Below are positions 1 through 5,407 of a stretch of 7,953 nt of DNA, piece by piece; positions within the stretch are counted from its first letter, which is position 1, and the number at the start of each line of letters is the position of its first letter. The DNA is from Nitriliruptoraceae bacterium (GTDB lineage: Bacteria; Actinomycetota; Nitriliruptoria; Nitriliruptorales; Nitriliruptoraceae): assembly GCA_007125475.1 (NCBI GenBank), contig SLDB01000316.1:1-7953 (forward strand), in the 5' to 3' direction. A program made the position numbers and the translations under genes. The notes under the pieces were generated by a model, which was not told where the DNA came from, ran no database searches, and worked only from the letters and a program-made list of their open reading frames with translations.

Positions 1-209
1 ACCCACGCTGGCGGGGGCTGCGGGAGCTCGACGACGTCCCGCAGCACCTGCTCGACGAGATCGCCCAGTTCTTCGCGACCTACAAGGAGCTCGAGGCCAA
101 GGAGGTCGTGGTCGACGGGTGGCGGGATCGCGCGCACGCCCACGAGGTCCTCGCCGATGCCCGCCGGCGCTACGTCGGGGTCCCGCCGTCGCGTCGCTAC
201 CCCACCTGA
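1..209 (+). CDS. ppa: Inorganic pyrophosphatase, C-terminal part (5' end outside window)
   Basis: This is the last 68 codons, read in the frame starting at base 3, of a soluble family I inorganic pyrophosphatase, a cytoplasmic Mg-dependent enzyme that hydrolyses PPi to two phosphates. The visible part contains the stretch DVPQHLLDEIAQFFATYKEL and then the words EAKEV and GW. This matches the C-terminal helix region of bacterial Ppa, where a D-V-P-x-H-L-x-x-E-I-x-x-F-F-x-x-Y-K pattern is characteristic. The active-site Asp cluster lies upstream, outside the window. The TGA at 207-209 is the first copy of a 7-bp tandem repeat (TGACGCC, three copies). The next gene begins about 150 bp downstream, so ppa is probably its own transcription unit. 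Family assignment is firm; the gene is incomplete only because of the window edge. Confidence 0.9.
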   Translation, partial: PRWRGLRELDDVPQHLLDEIAQFFATYKELEAKEVVVDGWRDRAHAHEVLADARRRYVGVPPSRRYPT

Positions 210-227
210 CGCCTGACGCCTGACGCC
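206..227 (+). repeat. 7-bp tandem repeat (CTGACGC x3) over the ppa stop codon
   Basis: Three head-to-tail copies of CTGACGC start at 206, 213 and 220. TGA therefore occurs at 207, 214 and 221, which is once in each forward frame. The related word CGGACGC follows twice at 234-247. The repeat is seen directly; a role as a translation-stop cassette is only a suggestion. Confidence 0.7.
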
Positions 228-302
228 AGAGGCCGGACGCCGGACGCCGTGCGGCCCGGCCCGGACACCGCGGCAGGCCACGTCCCCCGACGGGCCCGGT
301 GT

Positions 303-316
303 TCACGGACCCGTGA
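303..316. promoter_or_regulatory. Perfect dyad TCACGG-AC-CCGTGA, candidate operator
   Basis: Six-base arms that are exact reverse complements are separated by two bases. The dyad sits 12 bp upstream of the -10-like TACCGT (329-334), where a repressor or activator would contact the -35 region. The downstream unit encodes an XRE protein, so autoregulation is a natural guess, but no binding evidence exists here. Confidence 0.35.
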
Positions 317-328
317 CGCACGAGGCGC

Positions 329-334
329 TACCGT
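329..334 (+). promoter_or_regulatory. Candidate -10 element (TACCGT) for the rsiG-like/XRE unit
   Basis: TACCGT fits the actinobacterial TANNNT -10 pattern and lies 24 bp before the GTG start at 358. No convincing -35 element is visible at 16-19 bp; TTCACG at 302-307 is 21 bp away. Similar CTACCSTC words precede the GNAT gene and the 30-aa membrane gene. Confidence 0.3.
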
Positions 335-357
335 CACCACCGACGGAGGGCACAGAC

Positions 358-918
358 GTGGTTGACGACGACACCGCTCACGGCGGGGACGGCTGGGACG
401 CCCTCGCCGATCCGCAGCGCGTGCTGCCCGACGAGCAGCTCGCATCGCTCGGTGAGCTCTCGACGGAGGAGCTGCGGCGGCTGCGCAGCGTCTGCGAGGC
501 CGCCGAAGAGGGCGTCTCCTACGCCCGGCGGCTCCTGCAGGGGCGCCTCGACATCCTCCGTGCCGAGCTCGCCGATCGTGACGACACCGACCATCACCTG
601 TTGGACGTCCTGCCGCGGATCCTCACCGCGGACCCCGGCGGTGGCGGGGGTCAGGCGCGGGCGCTGCGCCTGCGCGTCCCCCCGGACGCCGAGATCCACA
701 CCGCCCTGATCGACGAGATCCTCGACGAGGGGTCGCTGCAGGCCGTGGACGGCCACGACCACGCGTCGCTGTCGGAGGTCGCCGAGAGACTCGCCGAGCA
801 CGAGTCGCGCCTGTCGTCGTTGCGCCGGGCCTGGTTCACGCGGATCGACGCCGTCCGTGACGAGCTCGCGGCGCGGTACAAGGACGGGCGTGCCGACGTC
901 CGAGAGTTCCTGAGGTAG
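358..918 (+). CDS. rsiG: RsiG-like c-di-GMP-binding anti-sigma factor
   Basis: A 186-aa cytoplasmic, largely helical protein. Residues 50-65 match exactly the c-di-GMP signature of Streptomyces RsiG, E(X)3S(X)2R(X)3Q(X)3D: E50, S54, R57, Q61, D65. A second copy occurs at 149-164 with one change (E149, S153, R156, F160 instead of Q, D164). The two copies would face each other in the antiparallel helical hairpin known from RsiG, separated here by a Gly/Pro-rich linker near residues 92-110. In Streptomyces, c-di-GMP-loaded RsiG holds the sporulation sigma factor WhiG (FliA family) inactive. GTG at 358 is chosen because GGAGGG (345-350) sits 7 bases upstream; the upstream GTG at 313 has no ribosome binding site and lies inside a dyad. 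The stop abuts or overlaps the XRE gene. The sigma partner is not in this window. Function rests on motif match and length. Confidence 0.78.
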   Translation: MVDDDTAHGGDGWDALADPQRVLPDEQLASLGELSTEELRRLRSVCEAAEEGVSYARRLLQGRLDILRAELADRDDTDHHLLDVLPRILTADPGGGGGQARALRLRVPPDAEIHTALIDEILDEGSLQAVDGHDHASLSEVAERLAEHESRLSSLRRAWFTRIDAVRDELAARYKDGRADVREFLR

Positions 919-920
919 TG

Positions 921-1313
921 GTGCCGATGCCAGGGCCGGCAGCGGTCCCGGACGACGGGCCGCCCGATCCGCCGGAGGTCGACCTCGGGGGGTACATCCG
1001 TCAGCGCCGCCTCGCCGCCAGTCTCTCGCTCCGCCAGCTCGCCCGGGTGGCCGGGGTGAGCAACCCCTACCTCTCCCAGATCGAGCGGGGTGTCCGCAAG
1101 CCGTCGGCGGAGATCCTGCAGGCGATCGCCCGGGCGCTGGAGCTGTCCTCGGAGACGCTGTACGTCAAGGCCGGGATCCTCGAGGAACGCCGTGACGACG
1201 TCGACGTCGAGCGCGCGATCGACCACGATCCGTACCTCACCCCCGTCCAGCGCAACGCCCTGCGGGAGGTGTACCGGGCGTTCCGCTCCGGGGCACCCCC
1301 GCTGGACGGGTGA
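921..1313 (+). CDS. XRE-family helix-turn-helix regulator with conserved C-terminal tail
   Basis: A roughly 130-aa DNA-binding protein. Counting from GTG 921, an XRE/Cro HTH spans about residues 22-85, with the recognition region VSNPYLSQIERGVRKPS. A short tail (about 86-122, YVKAGILEER...DPYLTPVQRNALREVYRAFR) then follows; this kind of tail occurs in a widespread actinobacterial XRE family of about this size, so it is not a generic phage repressor. Possible starts are GTG 918 (TAGTG, overlapping the rsiG-like stop by one base), GTG 921 and ATG 927. I prefer 921 because TGAGG at 911-915 is 5 bases away. The tight junction implies translational coupling with the anti-sigma gene, hence co-expression. 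The target is unknown; the dyad at 303-316 is a candidate operator. It is not BldD, although pairing an XRE protein with a c-di-GMP protein recalls that theme. Confidence 0.85.
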   Translation: MPMPGPAAVPDDGPPDPPEVDLGGYIRQRRLAASLSLRQLARVAGVSNPYLSQIERGVRKPSAEILQAIARALELSSETLYVKAGILEERRDDVDVERAIDHDPYLTPVQRNALREVYRAFRSGAPPLDG

Positions 1314-1346
1314 GCGCCGCCGCGGTCGACGCCCCGGCCGGCCCAC

Positions 1347-1352
1347 TACCCT
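1347..1352 (+). promoter_or_regulatory. Candidate -10 element (TACCCT) for the GNAT-mshA-ybjN unit
   Basis: TACCCT fits TANNNT and lies in the 97-bp gap after the XRE gene, 58 bp before the GTG at 1411. TCGACG at 1326-1331 is a weak -35 candidate (15-bp spacer). It is the only plausible promoter before three tightly overlapping genes. Confidence 0.35.
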
Positions 1353-1353
1353 C

Positions 1354-1382
1354 GGGGCCGTTCCGCCGTGGTGGTCGGCCCC
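1354..1382 (+). promoter_or_regulatory. Inverted repeat GGGGCCG-N15-CGGCCCC in the GNAT leader
   Basis: Perfect 7-bp GC arms (1354-1360 and 1376-1382) with a 15-nt loop. It would lie in the 5' leader if transcription starts after TACCCT, or it could act as a U-less terminator for the XRE transcript. No T-run follows. Confidence 0.35.
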
Positions 1383-1410
1383 CGCGGCGCCCGACACCGC
1401 GAGGTGGTCC

Positions 1411-2430
1411 GTGCCCGAGCTGAGAACGCACCAGGGCGAGCTCGATGCGTCGTTGCGCTCCGAGTGGGACCTGCTGTGCGACGAGGACCCCGACGCGACG
1501 GTGTTCCACACGCCGCGGTACCTCGAGGTGTGGCGCCGTGAGCTGGGTGGCGGCGTCGCAACCCGTGTCCACACCGTCCACCACGACGGCCGCGTGATCG
1601 GGGTGGTTCCGGACGCGAACGAACTCCGCGGCACCCCCTCCGGCCCGCAGGAGATCCGGCGGTTCCAGGGAGGCACCGAGGTCACCGACTACCTCGGACC
1701 GGTCGCCCGTGTCGAGGACCGCACCGACGTCGCCGACGCCTACGTCGCGAACCTCGCCGCCGACGTCGACTGGGACGAGTTCGTCGCCGCCGGCCTCGCC
1801 GCCGACTCCGGGTGGCCCGAGGCGTTCCGGGCCGCGGCCAAGCGGCACGGGCTGACGATCGTGGAGGACACGATCGAGGACGTCTGCCCACGGGTCGGGC
1901 TCGACGGCGGCCACGACGCCTACCTCGCCCAGCTCCCCGGCAAGCAACGCCAGGAGCTGTCGCGCAAGACCCGCAAGCTCGCCCGTGACGCCGGCGAACT
2001 CGAGCTGATCGAGGTCGATCCCGGCGAGGCCGCCGGGCGGATGGACGCCTTCCTCGACCAGGCCGCTGACAGTCACCCGGAGAAGGCCGGGTTCTTCCGG
2101 CGCGAGGACATCCACGCGTGGTTCCGGGCGTTGGCCGAGCAGTTCGCCGAGAGCCGGGTGCTCCGCCTGCACGAGCTGCACGTCGGAGGGCTCCCGGCGG
2201 CGAGCACCGTCTCGCTGGTCCACGGCGGGGTGTGGGGGCTGTACAACTCCTCGTTCGACACGGCCCTGGCCTCCCTCGCCCCGGGGGTGGTGATGGTCGG
2301 CCTCCTCATCGAGGAGGCGGCGAACGACGGGTACGAGGTGTTCGACCTCCTCCGCGGGGACGAGGCCTACAAGTACCGCTTTGGCGCCCAGGACCGGGTG
2401 CTGCAGCGGGTGACGATCGGGCGGGGTTGA
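1411..2430 (+). CDS. GNAT-fold acetyltransferase, CelD/BcsL (FemAB-like) type
   Basis: A 339-aa cytoplasmic protein of the Acetyltransf_6 (CelD/BcsL) group, distantly related to FemAB peptidyltransferases. Supporting features are the basic LPGKQRQELSRKTRKL segment at residues 175-190 and the C-terminal core at about 270-325, with LYNSSFD, the long helix PGVVMVGLLIEEA, YEVFDLLRGDE and YKYRFG. Length is typical for the group. GTG 1411 is supported by GAGGTGG at 1401-1407. The TGA overlaps the ATG of mshA (TGATG), so the two are translationally coupled. Members act on varied acceptors, often in envelope or polysaccharide pathways, and the substrate cannot be read from sequence. The linkage to mshA raises, but does not establish, a role in mycothiol or related glycoconjugate chemistry. 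It is not MshD, which is a tandem GNAT protein of a different subfamily. Confidence 0.85.
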   Translation: MPELRTHQGELDASLRSEWDLLCDEDPDATVFHTPRYLEVWRRELGGGVATRVHTVHHDGRVIGVVPDANELRGTPSGPQEIRRFQGGTEVTDYLGPVARVEDRTDVADAYVANLAADVDWDEFVAAGLAADSGWPEAFRAAAKRHGLTIVEDTIEDVCPRVGLDGGHDAYLAQLPGKQRQELSRKTRKLARDAGELELIEVDPGEAAGRMDAFLDQAADSHPEKAGFFRREDIHAWFRALAEQFAESRVLRLHELHVGGLPAASTVSLVHGGVWGLYNSSFDTALASLAPGVVMVGLLIEEAANDGYEVFDLLRGDEAYKYRFGAQDRVLQRVTIGRG

Positions 2431-3833
2431 TGGATCCCCGCCCGCAGAGGCCCCCGGTCCCGGCCCCGTCATCGGTGCGGCGTGTGGCGGTGCTCAGCGT
2501 CCACACCTCGCCACTGGACCGTCCCGGGGCCGGTGACGGCGGGGGGTTGAACGTCTACGTCCGCGAGATCTCGACCCGTCTCGCCGACCGCGGGGTGCAC
2601 GTCGACGTGTTCACCCGCCGCAGTGACCCCGCCCAGCCGGACGCGGTCGAGATCGCCGACGGGGTGGTGGTCCACCACATCGACGCCGGCCCGGCGCGGC
2701 CGGTGAGCAAGGCCGAGGTCGCCAACCACCTCTGCGCGTTCGTCCTCGCCTGCCAGCACCACCCCACCGCGGGGACACACGACGTCCTCCACGCCCACTA
2801 CTGGCTCTCCGGCTGGGTCGCCCGACGGCTGGCGCCACGGTGGGGGACCCCGTTCGTGCAGACGTTCCACACCCTCGGGGTGCTCAAGAACGCGACGTTG
2901 GCGCCGTCCGACACCCCCGAGCCGGCGCTCCGCCTGGTGGCCGAGCACCGGGTCGCCGAGGACGCCGACCGCGTCCTGGTGCTCACCTGTGGGGAGGCGC
3001 GGCTGTTGCACCGGGCCTACGGGTTGTCGGGGAACAAGATCGACGTGGTCCCCGCCGGCGTGGACCTCGACCGGTTCCGGCCCGCGGCCGACCGCCTCTC
3101 CCCGAGCGGCCGGACCCCACCCGGCCGGACCCCACCCGGCCGGACCCCACCCGGCCGGACCCCACCCGGCCGGACCCCACCCGGACGGACCCCACCCGGA
3201 CGGACCCCACCCGGCCGGGCCCCGCGGTTGCTGTTCGTCGGTCGGCTGCAGCCGTTGAAGGGCCCCGACACGGCGGTGCGGACGTTCGCCGAGGTGCGCC
3301 GGCGGCTGCCGGGGGCGCGGCTGCGGATCGTCGGCGGGGTGTCGGGGACCGGTGCCGGCGCGACCGGCCCCGATGAGCTGTTCGCGCTCGCCGAGGACCT
3401 CGATGTCGCCGACGGCGTCGAGATCGAGGACGCGGTCGACCAGGCCGAGCTCGTGGAGCGCTACCGCTGGGCGGACCTGCTGCTGGCGCCGTCACGCTCG
3501 GAGACGTTCGGGCTGGTGGCGCTGGAGGCACAGGCCTGCGGCACCCCGGTCGTCGCCGCCGACGTCCCCGGCCTGGAGTCGGTCGTCGGCGCCGGTGGCC
3601 GGCTGGTCCCCGGACACGACCCGCAGGACCATGCCCGGGCGGCGTACGACCTCCTCACCGATCCCTCCCGGTGGTCGCGGGCGTCGGCGGCCGGGGTGGC
3701 TTCCGCACAGCGGGCCTCCTGGGACCGGAGCGTCGAGGAGGTGCTGGCGAGCTACGCCACCGCCACCGGGGACGCCGCCCACGCCGGACACGCTCGGGCC
3801 ACCGACAGCGCCGTCGAGGAGCTGGTGGGGTGA
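2430..3833 (+). CDS. mshA: D-inositol-3-phosphate glycosyltransferase (mycothiol biosynthesis) with an internal repeat insertion
   Basis: A 467-aa GT4-family enzyme with the GT-B fold. MshA transfers GlcNAc from UDP-GlcNAc to 1L-myo-inositol-1-phosphate, the first step of mycothiol synthesis, in the cytoplasm. The N-terminal domain has SVHTSPLDRPGAGDGGGLNV (residues 23-42) and HAHYWLSGW (121-129). The C-terminal domain has LLFVGRLQPLKGPD (267-280; R272 and K277 correspond to the UDP-binding Arg/Lys) and the E-x7-E motif E358-E366 in SETFGLVALEAQACGTP. Residues 228-262 are seven copies of RTPPG encoded by a 15-bp tandem repeat. They sit exactly at the inter-domain linker, where homologues have a short helical segment before the LFVGR strand. 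The frame is kept and both domains look intact, so the enzyme is probably active. The ATG overlaps the GNAT stop, and the end overlaps ybjN by 4 bases. Confidence 0.93.
   Translation: MDPRPQRPPVPAPSSVRRVAVLSVHTSPLDRPGAGDGGGLNVYVREISTRLADRGVHVDVFTRRSDPAQPDAVEIADGVVVHHIDAGPARPVSKAEVANHLCAFVLACQHHPTAGTHDVLHAHYWLSGWVARRLAPRWGTPFVQTFHTLGVLKNATLAPSDTPEPALRLVAEHRVAEDADRVLVLTCGEARLLHRAYGLSGNKIDVVPAGVDLDRFRPAADRLSPSGRTPPGRTPPGRTPPGRTPPGRTPPGRTPPGRTPPGRAPRLLFVGRLQPLKGPDTAVRTFAEVRRRLPGARLRIVGGVSGTGAGATGPDELFALAEDLDVADGVEIEDAVDQAELVERYRWADLLLAPSRSETFGLVALEAQACGTPVVAADVPGLESVVGAGGRLVPGHDPQDHARAAYDLLTDPSRWSRASAAGVASAQRASWDRSVEEVLASYATATGDAAHAGHARATDSAVEELVG
3111..3222 (+). repeat. 15-bp minisatellite (7 units plus a degenerate partial) inside mshA
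   Basis: Seven head-to-tail units of CGGACCCCACCCGGC begin at 3111 and end at 3215. Five are identical; units 5 and 6 end in A instead of C, a synonymous Gly change (GGC to GGA). A decayed partial (CGGGCCCC) follows at 3216. Unit length is a multiple of three, so copy-number change adds or removes RTPPG without a frameshift. The minus strand reads GGGTGGGG separated by 7-nt loops, which fits a G-quadruplex pattern. Confidence 0.97.
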
Positions 3834-4342
3834 CGACCGGTTCGAACGCCGACCGTGACCGTGTCCGCGCCGTGGTCGCCGACACGCTGTCCGGGGCGGG
3901 GCTCGCCGTCGACGAGGTCGGCGAGGACCAGTGGATGACCGTCCTGGCCGGGGAGTGGAAGCGGACCATCCCGGTGCTCATCGAGCTGGACGAGCGCAGC
4001 CTGCGGCTCACCTCGCTGTTCACCGGAGAGCTCGACGAAGGGCACGCGGAGGTGTACGCGTTGTTGCTGCGGCGCAACCGTCACGCCGGCCCGGTGCATT
4101 TCGCCCTCGAGGAGACCGGTGACATCGTCCTCACCGGCGGCCTGCCGTTGGAGGTGGTGGACGCCACCCGCCTCGACGAGCTCCTCGGCCTCGTCCTGGA
4201 GCTCTCCGACCGTACGTTCAACGGCGTCCTGCGGGCCGGGTTCGCCGGCTACCTCGCGGCCGAGCAGCGGTGGCGGCGGGGAGCGGGGCTCGCACCCAAC
4301 CCGGTCGGCGAACCCGCCTCCGACGACGGCGCCGACACCTAG
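3830..4342 (+). CDS. YbjN-domain protein
   Basis: A 170-aa cytoplasmic protein of the YbjN (bacterial sensory-transduction regulator-like) family. The fold is suggested by the alternating pattern WMTVLAGEWKRTIPVLIELD (35-54), LRLTSLFTGELDE (58-70), the helix YALLLRRN, then FALEETGDIVLTGGLPLE (91-108) and the C-terminal helical stretch DELLGLVLELSDRTFNGVLR. YbjN proteins resemble tetratricopeptide or chaperone-like folds, and their biochemical role is unclear. GTG 3830 overlaps the mshA stop (GTGA), with GAGGAG at 3816-3821 eight bases upstream. The order mshA then ybjN is also found in Mycobacterium (Rv0486-Rv0487), which supports both assignments. The C-terminal 20 residues are low-complexity and acidic. 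Confidence 0.85.
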   Translation: MTTGSNADRDRVRAVVADTLSGAGLAVDEVGEDQWMTVLAGEWKRTIPVLIELDERSLRLTSLFTGELDEGHAEVYALLLRRNRHAGPVHFALEETGDIVLTGGLPLEVVDATRLDELLGLVLELSDRTFNGVLRAGFAGYLAAEQRWRRGAGLAPNPVGEPASDDGADT

Positions 4343-4345
4343 AGT
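4340..4345 (+). promoter_or_regulatory. Candidate -10 element (TAGAGT) for proC
   Basis: TAGAGT fits TANNNT and begins at the TAG stop of the ybjN gene, 58 bp before the proC start. There is no clear -35. proC may equally be read from the upstream unit. Confidence 0.3.
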
Positions 4346-4403
4346 CGCCGACGTGACCGTTCCCGCCCGGTGGTGCCGGCCGGGGTGATGCAGGAGGACC
4401 GAC

Positions 4404-5216
4404 GTGGACGGTGTGCTCGCAGTGGTGGGAACCGGCCGGATGGGGGAGGCGGTCCTCGGCGGGCTCCTCGGTGCCGGGGTGCTCACCCCGGAGCAGGTGG
4501 TGTGCGCCGACCCGGTGCGCCCCCGGCGGGAGGAGGTCCACCGCCGCTACGGCGTCGAGGTCACCGCCGACACGGCGAGCGCGATCGACGGCGCCGACGT
4601 CGTCCTCGTCGCGGTCAAGCCGCAGGTCCTCGGTGATCTGCTGCGGCGTGAGGCGGCCTCGTTCACCGCCGAACAGACCGTGCTCTCGATCGTGGCGGGG
4701 GTGCCGACCTCGACGTTCGAGGCCGCCCTCCCCGAGGGGATCGCGGTGGTGCGGGTGATGCCGAACACCCCGGCGCAGATCGGTGCGGGCGTGTCGGCGC
4801 TGTGCGCCGGTCGCCACGCGAGCGAAGCCGACCTCGCGATCGCCGAGGACGTGTTCTCGGCCGTCGGGAGTGTGCTGCGGGTACCCGAGGAGCAACTCGA
4901 CGCCGTCACCGCGATCTCCGGGTCGGGTCCGGCGTACGTGTTCCTCTTCGCCGAGGCGCTCATCGATGCCGGCGTCCTCCTCGGGCTGGGACGTCCCGAG
5001 GCGACCGAGCTCGCCGTCGGCACCCTGCTGGGCAGTGCGCGGCTCCTCGCCGAGTCCGACGAGGGCCCGACGGCGTTGAAGGAGGCGGTGACCTCCCCGG
5101 GGGGGACCACGATCGCGGCGCTGCGGGAGCTCGAGCGTGGCGGGCTGCGCGCCGCGGTGTTCGACGCGACGCAGGCCTCGGCACGGCGGGCGGGGGAGCT
5201 GGCGGATCCGGCGTGA
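4404..5216 (+). CDS. proC: Pyrroline-5-carboxylate reductase
   Basis: A 270-aa cytoplasmic enzyme catalysing the last step of proline synthesis, NAD(P)H reduction of 1-pyrroline-5-carboxylate to proline. The Rossmann nucleotide motif is VVGTGRMGEAVLGG (residues 7-20; G9, G11, G14). VRVMPNTPAQIGAG (117-129) and ISGSGPAYVFLFAEAL (171-186) are the family signatures, followed by AVTSPGGTTIAAL (228-240), which belongs to the substrate-binding dimer domain. Length is normal. GTG 4404 has an excellent ribosome binding site, AGGAGG at 4392-4397, six bases away. As in Mycobacterium (Rv0500, Rv0500A), a small excisionase-like HTH gene lies downstream. The stop overlaps a possible 29-codon membrane ORF. 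Confidence 0.96.
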   Translation: MDGVLAVVGTGRMGEAVLGGLLGAGVLTPEQVVCADPVRPRREEVHRRYGVEVTADTASAIDGADVVLVAVKPQVLGDLLRREAASFTAEQTVLSIVAGVPTSTFEAALPEGIAVVRVMPNTPAQIGAGVSALCAGRHASEADLAIAEDVFSAVGSVLRVPEEQLDAVTAISGSGPAYVFLFAEALIDAGVLLGLGRPEATELAVGTLLGSARLLAESDEGPTALKEAVTSPGGTTIAALRELERGGLRAAVFDATQASARRAGELADPA

Positions 5217-5302
5217 CCCCCGGACGCCGTGCGCGCTCACCGCTCGTCGCATGGTGTTCGTGGGTCCTGGTATGCGCGGTGTTTCTGGTGGGGTACATGT
5301 GA
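5213..5302 (+). CDS. Possible 29-aa single-span membrane peptide coupled to proC
   Basis: A GTG overlaps the proC stop (GTGA at 5213-5216) and opens a 29-codon frame: a basic start (TPGRRAR), then about 20 hydrophobic residues (SPLVAWCSWVLVCAVFLVGY), then stop. This is the topology of a tiny inner-membrane protein with its N-terminus inside. A weak GGCGGA at 5201-5206 could serve as ribosome binding site, and coupling to proC termination is possible. Against it, third-position GC is lower than in neighbouring genes and I recognise no family. It could be chance. Confidence 0.33.
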   Translation: MTPGRRARSPLVAWCSWVLVCAVFLVGYM

Positions 5303-5313
5303 GAAACGCTCAC
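5278..5313 (+). promoter_or_regulatory. Nested inverted repeats upstream of the excisionase-like gene
   Basis: GTTTCT (5281-5286) pairs with AGAAAC (5302-5307), extendable to nine pairs with wobbles. Overlapping it, GTGAG-AAACG-CTCAC (5299-5313) is a separate perfect dyad. The two foldings share bases and exclude each other. The stretch is less GC-rich than its surroundings. It could be an operator or a proC-unit terminator; no T-run follows. Confidence 0.35.
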
Positions 5314-5346
5314 GAAGGTGGCCGACGCCGTGTCACGATGCGTGGC

Positions 5347-5352
5347 TACGGT
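5347..5352 (+). promoter_or_regulatory. Candidate -10 element (TACGGT) for the small HTH gene
   Basis: TACGGT fits TANNNT and lies 55 bp before the ATG at 5408. No good -35 lies at standard spacing. Confidence 0.25.
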
Positions 5353-5407
5353 GTTGAGCAACTGACCTTGGGCAGAGCCGTCCATGCAGGACCGTGAGGG
5401 TGCGCAG

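Larger units (their letters stand above)
210..357. other. Intergenic spacer between ppa and the rsiG-like gene
   Basis: I see no gene in this 148-bp stretch. It holds the tail of the CTGACGC/CGGACGC repeats, a loose GC-rich inverted pair (GGCCCG at 253-258 against CGGGCC at 291-296) that might end ppa transcription, the dyad at 303-316, a -10-like TACCGT at 329-334, and the ribosome binding site at 345-350. Confidence 0.6.

Noticed and set aside
313..357. Upstream GTG start for the RsiG-like gene at 313
   Set aside because: It lies inside the TCACGG dyad and upstream of the -10-like element, and has no ribosome binding site; GTG 358 has GGAGGG at ideal spacing.
651..1685. Long minus-strand open frame opposite the anti-sigma, XRE and GNAT genes
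   Set aside because: Antisense shadow: GC-rich codon bias on the plus strand keeps opposite frames open. It has no domain, no ribosome binding site and a low-complexity composition.
3111..3222. CRISPR array
   Set aside because: The repeat is a continuous 15-bp tandem without spacers and is in frame within mshA.
5220..5233. 14-mer CCGGACGCCGTGCG shared with 240-253, both after stop codons
   Set aside because: At this base composition a 14-base match in 8 kb is expected about once or twice by chance, and no larger shared structure surrounds the copies.
4218..5252. Minus-strand open frame opposite proC
   Set aside because: proC is unambiguous on the plus strand; the opposite frame is Arg/Gly/His-rich without any family motif.
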